Assembly (NCBI GenBank): GCA_013407085.1
Contig: JACCGJ010001452.1
Span: 62,001 to 126,000, forward strand
Source of the DNA: Atriophallophorus winterbourni
Taxonomy: Eukaryota > Platyhelminthes > Trematoda > Plagiorchiida > Microphallidae
Length of the DNA: 64,000 nt
Direction of reading: 5' to 3'
Within the stretch, counting starts at the first letter, position 1; each line of letters begins with the position of its first letter. The position numbers were made by a program, and so were the translations under genes. Of this stretch, positions 42,770 through 54,315 are shown one piece after another. The notes under the pieces are model-generated. The model saw only the letters and a list, made by a program, of their open reading frames with translations. It was not told the DNA's origin and did not search any database.

Positions 42770-43010
42770 GCTGCAATTGAATGTTGATTATCGTTTTTTT
42801 AATCGAATGGACATGCAATATACATTCACTCTCCCACCTTACTCTTAAGAGACTTTTCACAACTTTCACTCCAGGCACACACCTGTGCCTCGTACAATAC
42901 ATTTCTGGTATGGGCAGGTATTTTCAGGCAGACCTTGCAAATTATCTGGTAACTCGTTACAAATTAATCGAATATTGCTCAGTAATACTTGTATCAATTG
43001 AAGTCATTAG
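42770..43010 (+). pseudogene. Diverged CR1-like 3' UTR
   Basis: AATCGAATGGACATGCAATA, a hairpin-like CTCCCACCTTACTCTTAAGAG stretch and GGTATGGGCAGGTATTTTCA align with 58230-58400. The stretch 43010-43640 has no feature I recognise. Confidence 0.5.
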
Positions 43011-43639
43011 TGAACGCGTAGACCACCCTTTTATTAGTTCAACAAATTAAAAACAGCGATTCGTATATATTTCGATGCTACTAACAAGAATAATAGACAC
43101 CAACAATACACAAACGTCAACTGTACCGGATTGTACAAATGATGTGAGCCAAAAGTGCTCAAACGTTCCAAATTAACGCATTAATTTCAGCAATTGCTGA
43201 GAAGATAGACCGTGAACTTATTAATGCCAATGTATAAAATGACAAATATGATAGTGAACAATTGTCTCTGTTTTCTTCAAACAACACGTGCAAAAACTTG
43301 TGGAATGTAATGAATGTCAAGCAATATGACTTAGTTCAATAAAACAAAAAATGGATGTACAAGTTGATTGAACAATAACGAAAATGTATACAGAAAGCAC
43401 AGGAAGATAACAACTGAGTTGAATTAAGAAAAATCAAATTGCTTAATTAGAAAATAGGAATGAATTTTTCATATAATCATCGTCATTCACAATACTGATA
43501 GTTATACTGAATTTGATATGTTGTGAGCATACTATACACGCATGTTTACAAGGTGCGTAGCAAATACCTGTAATTAATCTAAGATCATTGCTATATTAAA
43601 GATTATGCTTCAATGATAGACAATATTCACGTTGATCTT

Positions 43640-45617
43640 TCTTCGACCGATACAGATCTTATATGGAATAGATTAGACAGAAGAATCGGAGGAGGAGCCC
43701 GAACGCTCTTAGCAAATGGTGTCAAATTCCAAGATTTTGACATCAAAACGGCCATATTTGGCATGTAGTTGGTCTGCTCAATCGTCACTGGCGGTATGAT
43801 ATGTTTTGGATTAGGCTTCCTATACAGGCCACCCGGTGCATCTGAGCAGGATTAACAGGAAGATGGAAACATGTTTACCAGGTTGCTTGTAATACCACCA
43901 GGAGTCTATTTAATGGGCAATTTCAATATATCGGGTATTGAGCGGTACACTTAAGCAACCTCTAATAAAAATTACCATGTCTATGTCAATTGAGTGATAC
44001 TCTAGTACCTTTTATCAGAACGCAAGTGAGAAACTAGCAGAGAGATGGTCCTCACCAGCCAAACTGGACAAAGTTCCGTCAAACTTTATTAAACTACAAA
44101 ACTTCTCTCATCTGGACTCACAATTGATTAAAGTGATATGTCCCCATGCATGGGTCGGCTTATTCTCTATTCTCGGGCTTTAATAGCCATCAGTAAATAT
44201 TCGATGTAGTACACCAGACTTTTATTCATTTTTACGTCTCAAGGAACTTCTTATCTCTTTTACAACAATCAAATTACAATTCATCGAGAATCAAGAAAGA
44301 ATGGCCCTGAACAGTGCTTCGAAGACCAAGTCTTTGAACAGTCTGACGAGATCTCGATATAATCTAAGTAAACATGAAATTTCTACACTTGTGTTCAACG
44401 ATGATGGTAGGGAATCATCAACATCAGACTCTTCAGCAATAACTAAGCTTTTTCTGAACTATTTTAGTCAGTCATTCAATACCAGCGTATACCCTGTACT
44501 CCCAAATCAAAATAATAATTCAATGTGTATGGATTCCATCTCCTTTAGTTTACAAGAAGTTAGCTCAATGTGTCGGCGAAGCAAAGCTTCTTACAAGCCT
44601 GATATTGTGGGCTTTCTTCCAGCAATCTTGCAACTAAATACGGATGATATACCATTAATTTTATTAAACTTGTTTAATCTTTCTATTAAATCTGGTATTT
44701 TTCCTCTCGAATGGAAACATTCTGTCATTGTACCTCGGTTTAAAACAGGGAATTTGCACATCGTCACTAATTATCGCCCAATTAATCACACACCTTTTCT
44801 CTCTAGGCTATTCGAAAAGTTGATCAAGAACGCATTAATAGCTTACTTGGGCCCAAACGCTTTCTCTCCATTTCAACATGGTTTTTTAAATCAAAAGTCC
44901 TGCATTACCTGTCAGCTGGAATATTTGGACCATATAACGGCCTCCATAGATCATGGATCAGCTGTACTGACAGTTTTCTTAGACATTACCCAAGCATTTG
45001 ATAAGGTTCCTCATTCTCTTCTTCTTCGAAAATTATCATCACTTGGGATTTCCGGATCCCTATTTAATTGGTTCTGCTCATATCTTTTTGATCGCACCTT
45101 CTCCGTTTCCGTTAATGGCATATCCTCTGAAACACAACCTATACCGAGTGGAGTCATTCAGGGTAGCGTACTAGGTCCCCTCCTTTTTCTTATATATATT
45201 AATGATGTGCAGGATTTCGTAAAAAACTCGAAGCTTTTTATCTTTGCGGATGATATTAAACTTGTTTTAGTTTTTCCAGCCATAGAGGTATCACAGGCTA
45301 TAGACTCTCTCAACGACGATCTTTCAACACTTTCAAGTTGGGGCTCACAATGGGGTTTAGAATTCTCAGCTCTGAAGACGCAATTCATGGGTATACGCTG
45401 CTCAATACCCCCCCGGTAGTATTATTCTCAACAATACACCACTCGCACCTTCAAACGAAATCAAAGACTTAGGATTTAGATATTCTTCATCTCTCAATTT
45501 CAACGAACAAGTAAGATTCCTCATAGCAAGAGCTAGACAGAATTTTGGTTTGATAAATCAAAAATTCCTCCTTCGTGAAAGTAGACTAAGTCTATATAAA
45601 ATGAAAGTATTACCAGC
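43640..45617 (+). pseudogene. LINE endonuclease traces and RT
   Basis: Endonuclease fragments: GLGFLYRPPGASEQD and VYLMGNFNISGIERY near 43800-43950 (GDF of the catalytic box is GNF). Frame 44301-45419 (372 codons) is RT: KASYKPDIVGFLPAIL, IFPLEWKHSVIVPRFKTGN, FQHGFLNQKSCITCQLEYLD, FLDITQAFDKVPHSLLLRKL, GVIQGSVLGPLLFLIYINDV and LFIFADDIKLVLVF with intact DD. A frameshift at about 45415 leads to EIKDLGFRYSSSLNFNEQV and RQNFGLINQKFLLRESRLSL, and the copy ends at 45617, joined to a minus-strand Gypsy element. Same family as 35340-36540. Confidence 0.8.
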
Positions 45618-47735
45618 GATAGAGCGGGTATGGCGATGTACATTACTACGTTGGCAGGCAAGACACTGTTGTGCCCAACAACGAATGTCGTTCCGCATGC
45701 TATGCCAAACATATCGGTCTGTGATGAGTTTCGTGGTTGCGCGTTTGCTCGGGTGGGACATTCCGTGCAGCTGCTCGAAAATCCGTCGTCTGTAATCCTT
45801 TGGTACAAAGGGACGTGGATTTCCTGTCGATGTATCACAATGGATACGTATTCGACTGCCTGGCACTGGTAAGAGAGCAAACTGCAGGGAAGCTTCGGAA
45901 GTGATTTTTTAAAATTCCGGGTCGTCCTCTCGCGCGGCCGCGATTTCCTCTAAAACAATCTTCGCGATCTGGGAAATAGATGCGCGTGATAGAGCATCTG
46001 CCTCGACGTTGCTGGGTCCCTCGATGTACCTGACTTCAGTGATGAACTGCGCGAGGTGGTCCAAGTGGCGAGTTTCCCGAGGCGAGTAGCGGTCGGCGGC
46101 AGCGCTGAAGGCGTGGATCAAGGGCTTGTGGTCCGTGTAGATGGTGAATTGACGTCCTTCCAGTATGTGTCGAAAGTGCTTTACTGCGAGGTACATCGCA
46201 AGTAATTCTCGGCTGAAGGTAGAATACCTGGTTTGAGCCGGTTGCAGCTTTCGAGAAAAGAAGGAGAGTGGTGCGCAGTCGTCGTCAATGACTTGTTGTA
46301 GAACGGCACCAACAGCAACTTGAGAAGCGTCTGTTTTGAGCACGAGCTTCACTCTGCTGTCCGTGGAGAGATGAGCCAGCGAAGTGAGCGTGCTGAGGGA
46401 TGCTTTGACTAATTGGAACGCGGCGATAGCTTCCGTTGTCATGTTGAACTTCTTTGGATTTCCCCGCAAAAGATCAGTTAACGGTCTGCATTTGTCCGCG
46501 CATTTTGGTATGAATCTGCCGTAGAAGTTAATGAATCCAAGGAATCGACGTAGCTGGCGAAGAGACGTTGGAGTTGGGTAGTCTTCAATCGCCGATATTT
46601 TTTGCGGAATGGCAATGATTCCACGAGAATCGATTGTGTGTTCAAGAATTTCTAGGACTGGTCGGCCGAATTGGCATTTGGCCGGGTTGATTACGACGTT
46701 GAGAAACCAGTCGAAGGTGATCCATATGCTGCTCGTGGCTTTCACTAATGACAAGAATATCATCGATGTACGTGAAAGTGAATGGTAGACCTCGCATGAC
46801 TTGATCGATGAAGCGCTGGAAAGTTTGAGCGGCGTTTCTGAGTCCAAAGGGCATGCGAAGGAATTCGTAGAGACCGAAAGGTGTAGTGACAGCAGTCTTC
46901 GGAACGTCGACGTCTGCTACTGGAATTTGATGATAGGCGCGCACAAGGTCGATTTTGGAAAAACTCTTCTTGCCGCAGGCGCTCAGGGAGAAATCCTGGA
47001 TGTGGTATGAGATACCTGTCAGGCACTGTGAGCTTGTTGAGGCCTCTGTAGTCACCACATGGTCTCCAGTCGCCTGATTTTTTTAAAACCATGTGTAGAG
47101 GCGATGACCATGGGCTATTAGAGGGTCTAATTATCCCAAGTTGTAGCAGTTGCTCGAACTCCGCTTCGGCCACAGTGAGCTTTTCAGGGAACAATCGTCG
47201 CGGTCTTGCGTTCGTCGGCGGGCCGGTCGTGAGGATGTGGTGTGCTATCCCATGTTGGATGTCTGGCGTGCAGCGCGATGGCTGGCTGATAGCCGGGTAG
47301 TCTTGAAGCAGCATTGCAAACTTGTCGTCTGGTAGGGCAAGTTTCAGTCCGATCGAATTGATCGATGTCGCTTTTCCAGTGACGCGTACTGCGGATTTGT
47401 TGTCCAACAGTTGTTTGCGCTGAACGTCGACTATTAGCCCGAACTCTGTTAAAAGGTCGGCTCCGATGATCGGCTGACGAACGTCGGCGACGATAAATGT
47501 CCATGGAAGATTTCTGCCCAAACCGAAGTTTGGCAGAAGGAGACGCTGGCCATACGTTTTGATGCGTGTGCCGTTAGCCGCTTGTAGATTGACGCCAGTT
47601 GGGTCCATGCGGGTGCTTGCACTATGAGGTGGAATGACACTCACCTCCGCTCCTGTGTCAATTAGGAAACGTAGACCTGTTGGGGAATCATCAATAAAGA
47701 ATAGGCGACTTACGGTGTGGCCAGCTGCAGCCGTT
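45618..47735 (-). pseudogene. pol: CsRn1-like Gypsy pol (minus copy)
   Basis: From 47735 downward: protease [16 protein letters not shown] (DTGA), [22 protein letters not shown] start [17 protein letters not shown] and [20 protein letters not shown] in one frame to about 46990. A frameshift leads to [20 protein letters not shown] and [13 protein letters not shown] (YIDD), a second shift near 46760 to RRFLGFINFYGRFIPKCADK, RNase [20 protein letters not shown] and [14 protein letters not shown], a stop at 45909, then the integrase finger (HGMSHPS, CLACQRSNVHRHTRS). It is cut at 45618, so the integrase core and 3' LTR are missing. At least three frameshifts or stops. Confidence 0.85.
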
Positions 47736-47764
47736 GCGATTACTGGCTGGCCTGCTCTTTTCCC
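47719..47764 (-). promoter_or_regulatory. -1 ribosomal frameshift signal, minus copy
   Basis: Slippery heptamer GGGAAAA (47758-47764) in the gag frame as G-GGA-AAA, spacer GAGCA, then a stem GGCCAGC-CAG / CTG-CA-GCTGGCC (47719-47752) that holds the gag stop TAA in its loop. The pol frame opens directly in -1. Confidence 0.75.
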
Positions 47765-48552
47765 GCCTTAGCGTGACTGGCGTTGGGGAAGGAACAGGGC
47801 TGCACACAGTGCCTGGCGTCAGCACCAAACTGTTTATGGTACTTGCAGAAACCTGTGTTGGCAGCCTGGCGCGAAGCGCTTGCGCGGTTGTTTTGGGGAC
47901 GACGTTTTTGCTGTTGAGGTTTACGCTGTTGATACGTCGTCTGTATTGACAGTGCAAGACGTTCGATTGCGTTCTCGATTCGAGCGAAACGTTGGTCTGT
48001 TGGGGATTGTGGCGTGTCCTCGGTCATCACATGTACTTGGGCGTTGCTTGTTTGGCACTCATGTACCTTGTCGGCAGCGAGTGCCAATTTCTCCAACGAT
48101 GCTTCACTTTCTTGTATGGCTACGAAAGACCTCGTGTGAGCAGGCAGGCACTTGATCTAAAAGTGCATTAGCACATCGTCACTGACATTATTGCCGACTG
48201 CGAGCGTGCGCATATGCCGCAACAGTTGCGAAGGTTTTCGATCGCCCAACTCCGTTATCTGGAGAAGTTGTTGCATGCGAGTTGCGTTGGACGTGCCGAA
48301 GCGTTGTAGAATGGCAGCCTTCAGTTTGTCGTAGGGATGATCTAACGGTTTCGGATCCAAGACGTCGATCACTTCGGATGCAACCACCGTAGGAAGGTTA
48401 GCGGTGACCTTAGCGAACTTCATGTTTTGTGATTTGATGCGATAGCTCTCGAACTGAGCTTCGACCAAAACAAACCACACTCTGGGGTTTGACATCCCGA
48501 AAGGGGGCAATCTGACGTTAGAGTTAATAGCGGCTTCGTCGTCGGACGACAT
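47740..48552 (-). pseudogene. gag: CsRn1-like gag (minus copy)
   Basis: Starts ATG 48552 (MSSDDEAAINSNVRLPPFGM). The gag core reads NPRVWFVLVEAQFESYRI, LPTVVASEVIDVLDPKPLD, KLKAAILQRFGTSNATRMQQ and [19 protein letters not shown]. One in-frame TAG at 48157-48159 lies before IKCLPAHTRSFVAI, where the intact copy has a codon for Trp. The frame goes on to the unusual knuckle CKYHKQFGADARHCVQPC, spacing C-X2-H-X9-C-X3-C (the CHCC type of CsRn1/Kabuki), and ends [12 protein letters not shown]. Apart from the nonsense codon it is complete. Confidence 0.85.
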
Positions 48553-48586
48553 AATGAATATAAAATGAAGGGAAATAATTTGAAAA

Positions 48587-48607
48587 CGGGCTCACCAGTT
48601 TGTAGCG
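48587..48607 (-). promoter_or_regulatory. LTR end and primer-binding site, minus copy
   Basis: On the minus strand CGCTACA ends the LTR (48601-48607), then AAC and TGGTGAGCCCG (48587-48597), nearly the complement of a Trp-tRNA 3' end. The LTR extends above 48607, but I could not place its outer end; 48608-49190 shows nothing else. Confidence 0.65.
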
Positions 48608-49194
48608 GATAAGCCGAACGTTACGTTAATAAGAATTGCTATAAGTATTGCTAATTAATGTAAGCGTATGAAATTATGTATAAATATATATAATTATATT
48701 TATGCAAGAAAATACACTGTCACCAACAGACTAACGAAATCCTTGTGTTTTCCGCTCGGATTATTGCTAACAATGAATTTGACCCGTGTTATTTCTTCAG
48801 CGGGATAATTGCTCGTCGTAGATGGGGCAAGCAGTGAATTACCGAAAAGGGAAGAAATATTCTAGGTCAGTAATCTGAAACAATTAATTAGTGGTTCGGC
48901 ACCAGGCAAGTTATCAAACGTTCAAGCTGTAGGAAGCGCAAGTGTGTGTTCAGTTGATTTAAACAAAACGACACACGGCATCATGATGGAAAATATACTT
49001 ACTTCCGGAATTATTAAGGAATTATATCAATTGGGAATAATTCCTACAAGCTTGACTGGTTTCCGATGTATGGACTTGGAGTGAATTATGAGGGATTTAT
49101 TTTGCAACCACATTGTGCAAAATTTAACATGACTTTCTTAAAGGGAATTCATGTCTCTCAAATTTTTCATGTGTTTAAGATAGATTTTCTGATA

Positions 49195-49440
49195 TACTCT
49201 GTTGACCAGAGTGGTCAATATTTGGAATGCACTCTCCGCTGATGCAGTCGGGGCAGTCTCCGAAGAGCAGTTTAAACGCATATCGGACGGTGAACTTCCC
49301 GCTATCCTGCGCGATTAGCCTACTTTTTCAGCTCAGTAACTCCTCGTGAGGAATCTACGCTGAGATAGCAGAGACCCGGGAGGTGAAGCGGCTTTCACAG
49401 ACTGTAGTCCTCCTGCCGTCTATTCAGAAGAAGAAGAAGA
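49195..49440 (+). pseudogene. 5'-truncated LINE 3' end with (AAG)n tail
   Basis: RVVNIWNALSADAVGAVSEE and QFKRISDGELPAILRD are the terminal residues of a LINE RT, then a short UTR ending GAAGAAGAAGAAGATT. Same tail type as the minus-strand LINE at 15375. Confidence 0.7.
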
Positions 49441-49444
49441 TTAT

Positions 49445-49839
49445 TCGCAGGTTCCCAAGGTTAATGCTTCACGACTTGGTAACCAGTTTTATGATAGATC
49501 TTTGAAGACCCGAATAAGAGATATTACGTCTGAATTCGTAAAAGATATTGGTGGGGTCCCATAGCGTTCACCACTATGAAAAATACTATTTCTCAGTTTT
49601 AACTTTGATTTGGCATCTCAAATGTCTTGTCCTAGCTTCATGTTTACAGATGATGTCAAATACACTGAATACAGTGTGTACTGTGATTTGTTAAGAGATA
49701 TCTAAAAGGTGATCAAATGGTTGCAAGGTTGGGATCATCCTTTGATGCCCTCTGCTATCTTCAGAAGTCGACAAATTTAAAGTGAATACAAATAGCCGTA
49801 AGATCGATGTCAAATTTATTCAGAAGGTCAAGGATTTAG
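49445..49839 (+). pseudogene. LINE RT fragment split by a Gypsy insertion
   Basis: GNQFYDRSLKTRIRDITSEF, CPSFMFTDDVKYTEYS (FADD box as FTDD), IKWLQGWDHPLMPS and KFIQKVKDLGI are RT palm to thumb. It stops at the Gypsy 5' LTR. LINE-like residues (DLFSLRRRHRRD) reappear at 54800-54840 beyond the 3' LTR. Confidence 0.65.
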
Positions 49840-49843
49840 GTAT

Positions 49844-50209
49844 TTCAGCGTTTACCATTTTCATACATTTTGTATCGTTGTTTTACTAAACTGCAACCGC
49901 ATAAAATTTGAATATATACTTTTCCGTCCAACCGCGCGTCGTTCGTTCTGCCTCGTTGTGCTAGTCGACTGTTCTGTGCTGACTGTTCTGTGCTGACTGT
50001 TCTGTGTTGACTGTTCTAACGGAGTCGAGCTCCTTTTCAGCTGTCTCCGGACCTTTCTCATCACTCGTTGTCCGTCTTGGATTTATTCGGAGCGGTTTAT
50101 TTTGTGTGTAGTGGAATATACTTCTTCACTGTCCGTGAGTTTTCATTGTCATATTTTGTTTATGATTTATCGTGTTGTTTGTATTATACATTGGTATTTT
50201 TCCGCTACA
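49844..50209 (+). repeat. 5' LTR
   Basis: 366 bp, longer than the 3' LTR by a ~22-bp block after GTCATATTTTG. Both LTRs hold four 14-bp direct repeats of CTGTTCTGTGCTGA type around 49968-50020 and a TATA-like GCATAAAATTTGAATATATA stretch (49899 on) that may serve as promoter. Confidence 0.93.
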
Positions 50210-50213
50210 TTAT

Positions 50214-50228
50214 TGGTGAGCCCGATAT
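50214..50228 (+). promoter_or_regulatory. Primer-binding site
   Basis: TGGTGAGCCCGATAT begins four bases after the LTR. It matches the expected Trp-tRNA complement TGGTGACCCCGACGT at 12 of 15 positions. Trp tRNA is the primer reported for the CsRn1 clade (family knowledge). Confidence 0.65.
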
Positions 50229-50266
50229 TTGTATTTTCTTTCGCTCTTATATCAATTTTTTTCATC

Positions 50267-51121
50267 ATGGAATCTGACGTCTCTGCCAACTCTCTCAACC
50301 TTAACGCTGTTGTTGTCCCTTTTCCTAATTTTGACGGTACTAATCCGCGTGCATGGTTTCGTCTGATGGAAAACACATTTCGGCTCAGAGGAATTACGAA
50401 ACAGGACACGATGTATCTGTATGCTTCGAATTCTCTCCCCACTGCGATTGTCGCAGAGGTTTTTGATGTAATTGATGTCATGCCTCCTGAAACCCCTTAC
50501 GATCTACTCAAGGCCGCTGTTTTGAAGCGAACCACTATATCGGAAGAGGGCAGATTGCGTCAGCTTCTCTCAAGTGTTCAGCTGGGTGATCGCACTCCCT
50601 CGCAGCTTCTTCGCCATATGCGCGCATTGGTTGGGGACTCAAAGGTCGATGACTCTATCATTCGTCAATTATGGTTGAAATGTCTACCTGTAAGCATGGC
50701 GTCCATCCTAGCAGCCTCTGCCACCCGTTCCACGTTGGATGAGCTTGCTGATATAGCGGATAAAATCAACGAATATTACGGACATCATACCGTCCAGCAA
50801 GTTGAGACACCCAAGCCATTAATCCCCAATGAACCCTTAAAATCCACAGAAAGTCTGTCAGAACGACTATCCAGAATTGAACTCTCTATAGCAAATCTGA
50901 CGCGTTATGCTGAAACCCGCACTCACTCCAATTCGAGACGACGCAGCAGTGCGCCACAACACCGCAGTACGTCACAACACCGCAGTGCGTCGCGACACCG
51001 CAATCAGATTTGTTATTTTCATCGACGTTTCGGTGACGATGCGCGTAACTGTCGCCCCGGTTGCAAATACCCCAAGTCTGGCGCATTCTCTAAACAGGGA
51101 AACGCGAGCGCCAGCCAGTAG
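50267..51121 (+). CDS. gag: Gag, CsRn1-like (CHCC knuckle)
   Basis: 284 codons from ATG 50267 ([20 protein letters not shown]); the open frame extends upstream to 50102, but this ATG matches the gag start of the minus copy. The capsid region reads [76 protein letters not shown] and [17 protein letters not shown]; then an acidic and a basic Arg/Ser/His-rich segment with three RS/QHRS-type repeats, and the knuckle [18 protein letters not shown] (C-X2-H-X9-C-X3-C) at about residues 247-265. It forms virus-like particles and binds genomic RNA (family knowledge). No stop or frameshift; stop TAG at 51119. Confidence 0.93.
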   Translation: MESDVSANSLNLNAVVVPFPNFDGTNPRAWFRLMENTFRLRGITKQDTMYLYASNSLPTAIVAEVFDVIDVMPPETPYDLLKAAVLKRTTISEEGRLRQLLSSVQLGDRTPSQLLRHMRALVGDSKVDDSIIRQLWLKCLPVSMASILAASATRSTLDELADIADKINEYYGHHTVQQVETPKPLIPNEPLKSTESLSERLSRIELSIANLTRYAETRTHSNSRRRSSAPQHRSTSQHRSASRHRNQICYFHRRFGDDARNCRPGCKYPKSGAFSKQGNASASQ

Positions 51122-51141
51122 TGGCGACGACTGTCGCTGGC
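51097..51141 (+). promoter_or_regulatory. -1 ribosomal frameshift signal
   Basis: Heptamer GGGAAAC (51097-51103) in gag phase G-GGA-AAC, a 6-nt spacer, then a stem-loop: GCCAGC-CAGT, loop AGTGGCGACG, ACTG, bulge TC, GCTGGC (51110-51141). The pol frame is open from 51094 and the gag stop lies in the stem. This is the textbook layout of a programmed -1 frameshift. Confidence 0.85.
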
Positions 51142-54100
51142 CAACCCGTTAGTCGCCTCCTGTATGTCACTGATCGGAATTCTCATCAGAATTTTCTCGT
51201 CGACACCGGTGCTGAGGTGAGCGTTCTACCTCGATCTGCAGAAAAACGCCACCTTCAAGCTACAGGAATTTGTCTCCAGGCGGCTAACCAAACGAAAATT
51301 GCCACGTATGGTCAGAAGTTTCTAAACCTAGACTTCGGACTCCGCCGGCAGTTCCCTTTTCTTTTTATTATTGCCGATGTCAAACAACCAATCCTTGGTG
51401 TTGATTTTCTTGCGCAGTTTGATTTAGTTGTTGATATTAAGCGACGCCAATTGCAAGATAAGATTACTTCACTTCACGTATCTTGTAAAACCGTTGCACT
51501 TAATTCTATCAACTTACGTGTGTGCCTTCCCGATTCTGATGAGTTCTCTTCCCTCGTCACGGATTTCCCTTCGCTGGTGCACCCCTCAACTGCAGCGACC
51601 AACCCCAAGCACCTGGTTCGACATCACATCGTCACCAAAGGACGACCAGTTTTTGCCAAGCCCCGTCGGCTCCCGCCAGACAAACTTCACGCAGCTAAAA
51701 ACGAATTCCAACATATGGTAACCCTTGGCATAATTCGGCCATCCGATAGTCAATGGGCCTCGCCGCTGCATTTGGTTGCAAAGAAAAATGGCGACTGGAG
51801 ACCTTGTGGTGACTATCGTGCACTCAACGCCATCACCATACCCGATCGGTACCCTATTCCACATATCCACGATTTTTCCCTGCATCTCCGTGGAAAGCAG
51901 TTTTACTCAAAATTGGATTTGGTACGGGCCTACCATCAGATACCAATGGCCGAGGAGGATATCGCCAAGACAGCTGTCATTACCCCATTTGGTCTCTTCG
52001 AATTTCTCCGAATGCCATTTGGACTTCGCAATGCAGCTCAGTCCTTCCAGCGATTTATGGACCAAATTTTTCGTGGATTAGATTTCGTTTTTGTATATAT
52101 CGACGACGTCCTCATCGCCAGTACCACTGCAGAGGAGCACAAAAAACATTTACGCGTTGTTTTTGAACGTCTCGACAATTACGGAATCACTATTAATCCC
52201 GAAAAGTGTGTCTTTGGTCAAACCAGTGTCCAATTCCTTGGTCATCAAATCGACTCCCATGGTATTAGCCCGTTACCCGACAAAACCCAATCTATCGTGG
52301 AATATCCTTTACCCCAATCCATCAAGAGCCTTCGTCGTTTTCTTGGTGTCATCAATTATTACGGTCGGTTCATCCCCAATTGTGCTCAATTGTTACAACC
52401 CTTAACTGATTTACTACGAGGAAATCCAAAGAAACTCGTGTTGACAGCTGAAGCGGAGGCCGCTTTTGTCGCCGTGAAGAAGGAGTTGTCAACAGTTACG
52501 TCCTTGAGCCACTTGGATACCACAAACAGTGCCCGCCTTGTGCTCAAAACAGATGCTTCTTCTGTTGCAGTGGGTGCAGTTCTACAACAGTTGATCGGCT
52601 GCGATGCTCAACCACTTTCCTTCTTTTCGAAGAAGTTGCAACCAACGCAGACGAGGTACAGTACATTCGGCAGAGAACTTCTCGCTGTGTACTTGGCGAT
52701 CAAACACTTCCGGCACTTTTTGGAAGGACGTCAGTTTACCATCTATACTGATCACAAGCCCCTCGTTTATGCAGCTCGCACCTCTGCGGATCGTCACTCT
52801 CCTCGAGAAATCCGTCAGTTGGACTACATATTGCAGTTCACCGACGATATTCGCTTTATCGATGGTAGCAGTAATGTTGTTGCTGACGCATTCTCTCGCA
52901 CGGATTTACACCAAGTCAATCGACCATCTGTGGACCTACAGGATCTTGCCCGGCATCAGGAAGCTGATCCTGAATTTTCCGTCATCACAAACAACCCTTC
53001 CCTTCGATTTTCATGTTTACCCCTCCTAAACTGTGACGCTCATATCCATTGTGACATTTCTACCGGCAAGCCGCGACCATTTGTTCCACAATCTCACCGC
53101 CGGATTATTTTTGATCACTTTCATGGATTATCCCATCCGAGCATACGCTCAACGGTACGTCTTATTACCGAACGTTTCGTATGGCACAACGTACGGAAAG
53201 ATATCCGCCAATGGGCAAAACACTGTGTTACGTGTCAAAAGGGCAAGATTCATAAGCACACCCGTGCTGCCCTTGCCACATTTCCCCAACCTGACGCGCG
53301 TTTCAAACATGTGCACCTGGACATTGTAGGTCCCTTACCGCCATCCAAGGGTTACACCTACATTTTGACGTGTGTGGATCGATTCACACGTTGGCCTGTT
53401 GCCACGCCTATGTGTGATATTTCATCAGAGACTGTTGCTCAGACGTTTGTTCATTCATGGATATCTATCTTTGGCGTTCCGGCTACTATCACCACAGACA
53501 GAGGATCTCAATTCACCTCTGCATTGTTTCGGGATGTTAGCCGAATGATCGGATCAACACATATGTGTACGACGGCATACCACCCCGCGGCAAATGGATT
53601 AGTCGAACGGTTCCACCGTCAATTGAAAGCTTCCATCACCGCTTCCTCGTCCAGTGTGCATTGGTCTGAACGGCTACCCATCATTCTGTTGGCAATCAGG
53701 AACACGGTCAAGGAGGATGCCGGATGTTGTCCCTCGGAACTTGTTTTTGGTACCGCACTACGACTGCCTGGCGAGATGATTCTTGACTCCCGCCACACCG
53801 GTGAGCTCGATGTTTCCTCATACGCCGCGAGATTGAAGGAGCAATTCAAGTCTGTTCGTCCCGTCCCAACGCGCCCCAACAACCGTCCCGCCCAAGTTCA
53901 TCTCGACCTCTCAACCTGCCCCTACGTTTTTGTTCGTGTCGACGCCGTGCGGAAGCCCCTACAGCCGCCCTACGACGGTCCCTTCAAAGTTTTGGTGCGC
54001 AAGCCGAAATATTTTGTCCTGGACAAAAACGGAACACGAGACTCCGTCAGCATCGACAGGTTAAAGCCAGCCTTATCGATTCCTCATATGGTCAACCCTC

Positions 54101-54153
54101 TTCAAATGACTCTAATGTGGTATTCCCGTCAACACCTCCGACCCAGCCAATGA
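51121..54153 (+). CDS. pol: Pol polyprotein, CsRn1-like (PR-RT-RH-IN)
   Basis: About 1010 codons in the -1 frame from gag, probably made as a Gag-Pol fusion; the GTG at 51121 is not needed as a start. Order: retropepsin [14 protein letters not shown] (residue ~28, DTGA) and [16 protein letters not shown] from ~190 with [35 protein letters not shown] and [11 protein letters not shown] (~325); RNase [19 protein letters not shown] (~475) and [10 protein letters not shown]; integrase finger HGLSHPS ... CVTCQ (~667-702); catalytic core D (HLDIVGPLP), D ([10 protein letters not shown]) and E ([10 protein letters not shown]), with a 35-residue D-to-E spacing. All catalytic residues are present. The natural C-terminus seems lost by a one-base shift near 54100: an adjacent frame carries an SRTRSGR-type Gypsy ending to a TGA at 54267. 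Confidence 0.95.
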   Translation: MATTVAGQPVSRLLYVTDRNSHQNFLVDTGAEVSVLPRSAEKRHLQATGICLQAANQTKIATYGQKFLNLDFGLRRQFPFLFIIADVKQPILGVDFLAQFDLVVDIKRRQLQDKITSLHVSCKTVALNSINLRVCLPDSDEFSSLVTDFPSLVHPSTAATNPKHLVRHHIVTKGRPVFAKPRRLPPDKLHAAKNEFQHMVTLGIIRPSDSQWASPLHLVAKKNGDWRPCGDYRALNAITIPDRYPIPHIHDFSLHLRGKQFYSKLDLVRAYHQIPMAEEDIAKTAVITPFGLFEFLRMPFGLRNAAQSFQRFMDQIFRGLDFVFVYIDDVLIASTTAEEHKKHLRVVFERLDNYGITINPEKCVFGQTSVQFLGHQIDSHGISPLPDKTQSIVEYPLPQSIKSLRRFLGVINYYGRFIPNCAQLLQPLTDLLRGNPKKLVLTAEAEAAFVAVKKELSTVTSLSHLDTTNSARLVLKTDASSVAVGAVLQQLIGCDAQPLSFFSKKLQPTQTRYSTFGRELLAVYLAIKHFRHFLEGRQFTIYTDHKPLVYAARTSADRHSPREIRQLDYILQFTDDIRFIDGSSNVVADAFSRTDLHQVNRPSVDLQDLARHQEADPEFSVITNNPSLRFSCLPLLNCDAHIHCDISTGKPRPFVPQSHRRIIFDHFHGLSHPSIRSTVRLITERFVWHNVRKDIRQWAKHCVTCQKGKIHKHTRAALATFPQPDARFKHVHLDIVGPLPPSKGYTYILTCVDRFTRWPVATPMCDISSETVAQTFVHSWISIFGVPATITTDRGSQFTSALFRDVSRMIGSTHMCTTAYHPAANGLVERFHRQLKASITASSSSVHWSERLPIILLAIRNTVKEDAGCCPSELVFGTALRLPGEMILDSRHTGELDVSSYAARLKEQFKSVRPVPTRPNNRPAQVHLDLSTCPYVFVRVDAVRKPLQPPYDGPFKVLVRKPKYFVLDKNGTRDSVSIDRLKPALSIPHMVNPLQMTLMWYSRQHLRPSQ

Positions 54154-54278
54154 CCGAGGACCCTGTTTCCCTCTCCCAACCAACCGACAATACTCAACCT
54201 ACAGTTTCTCGCACACGTTCTGGGCGCTGTGTCTCTTTCCCCGCCCGGTTAGCAGAGTTTATTCCCTGATTTTTCGAT

Positions 54279-54299
54279 CGTTGGTCGATCCGACCAACG
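54279..54299 (+). other. Perfect hairpin before the polypurine tract
   Basis: CGTTGGTCG-ATC-CGACCAACG, nine pairs with a 3-nt loop, between the end of pol and the polypurine tract. Confidence 0.8.
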
Positions 54300-54302
54300 C
54301 TC

Positions 54303-54315
54303 TAGGGGGGAGCTC
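54303..54315 (+). promoter_or_regulatory. Polypurine tract
   Basis: TAGGGGGGAGCTC directly precedes the 3' LTR start TGTAGCG; the six-G run with AG is the likely plus-strand primer. Confidence 0.8.

Noticed and set aside
48608..49190. Full LTR of the minus CsRn1-like copy
   Set aside because: I could not find a matching outer end or a partner LTR, so only the inner end is annotated.
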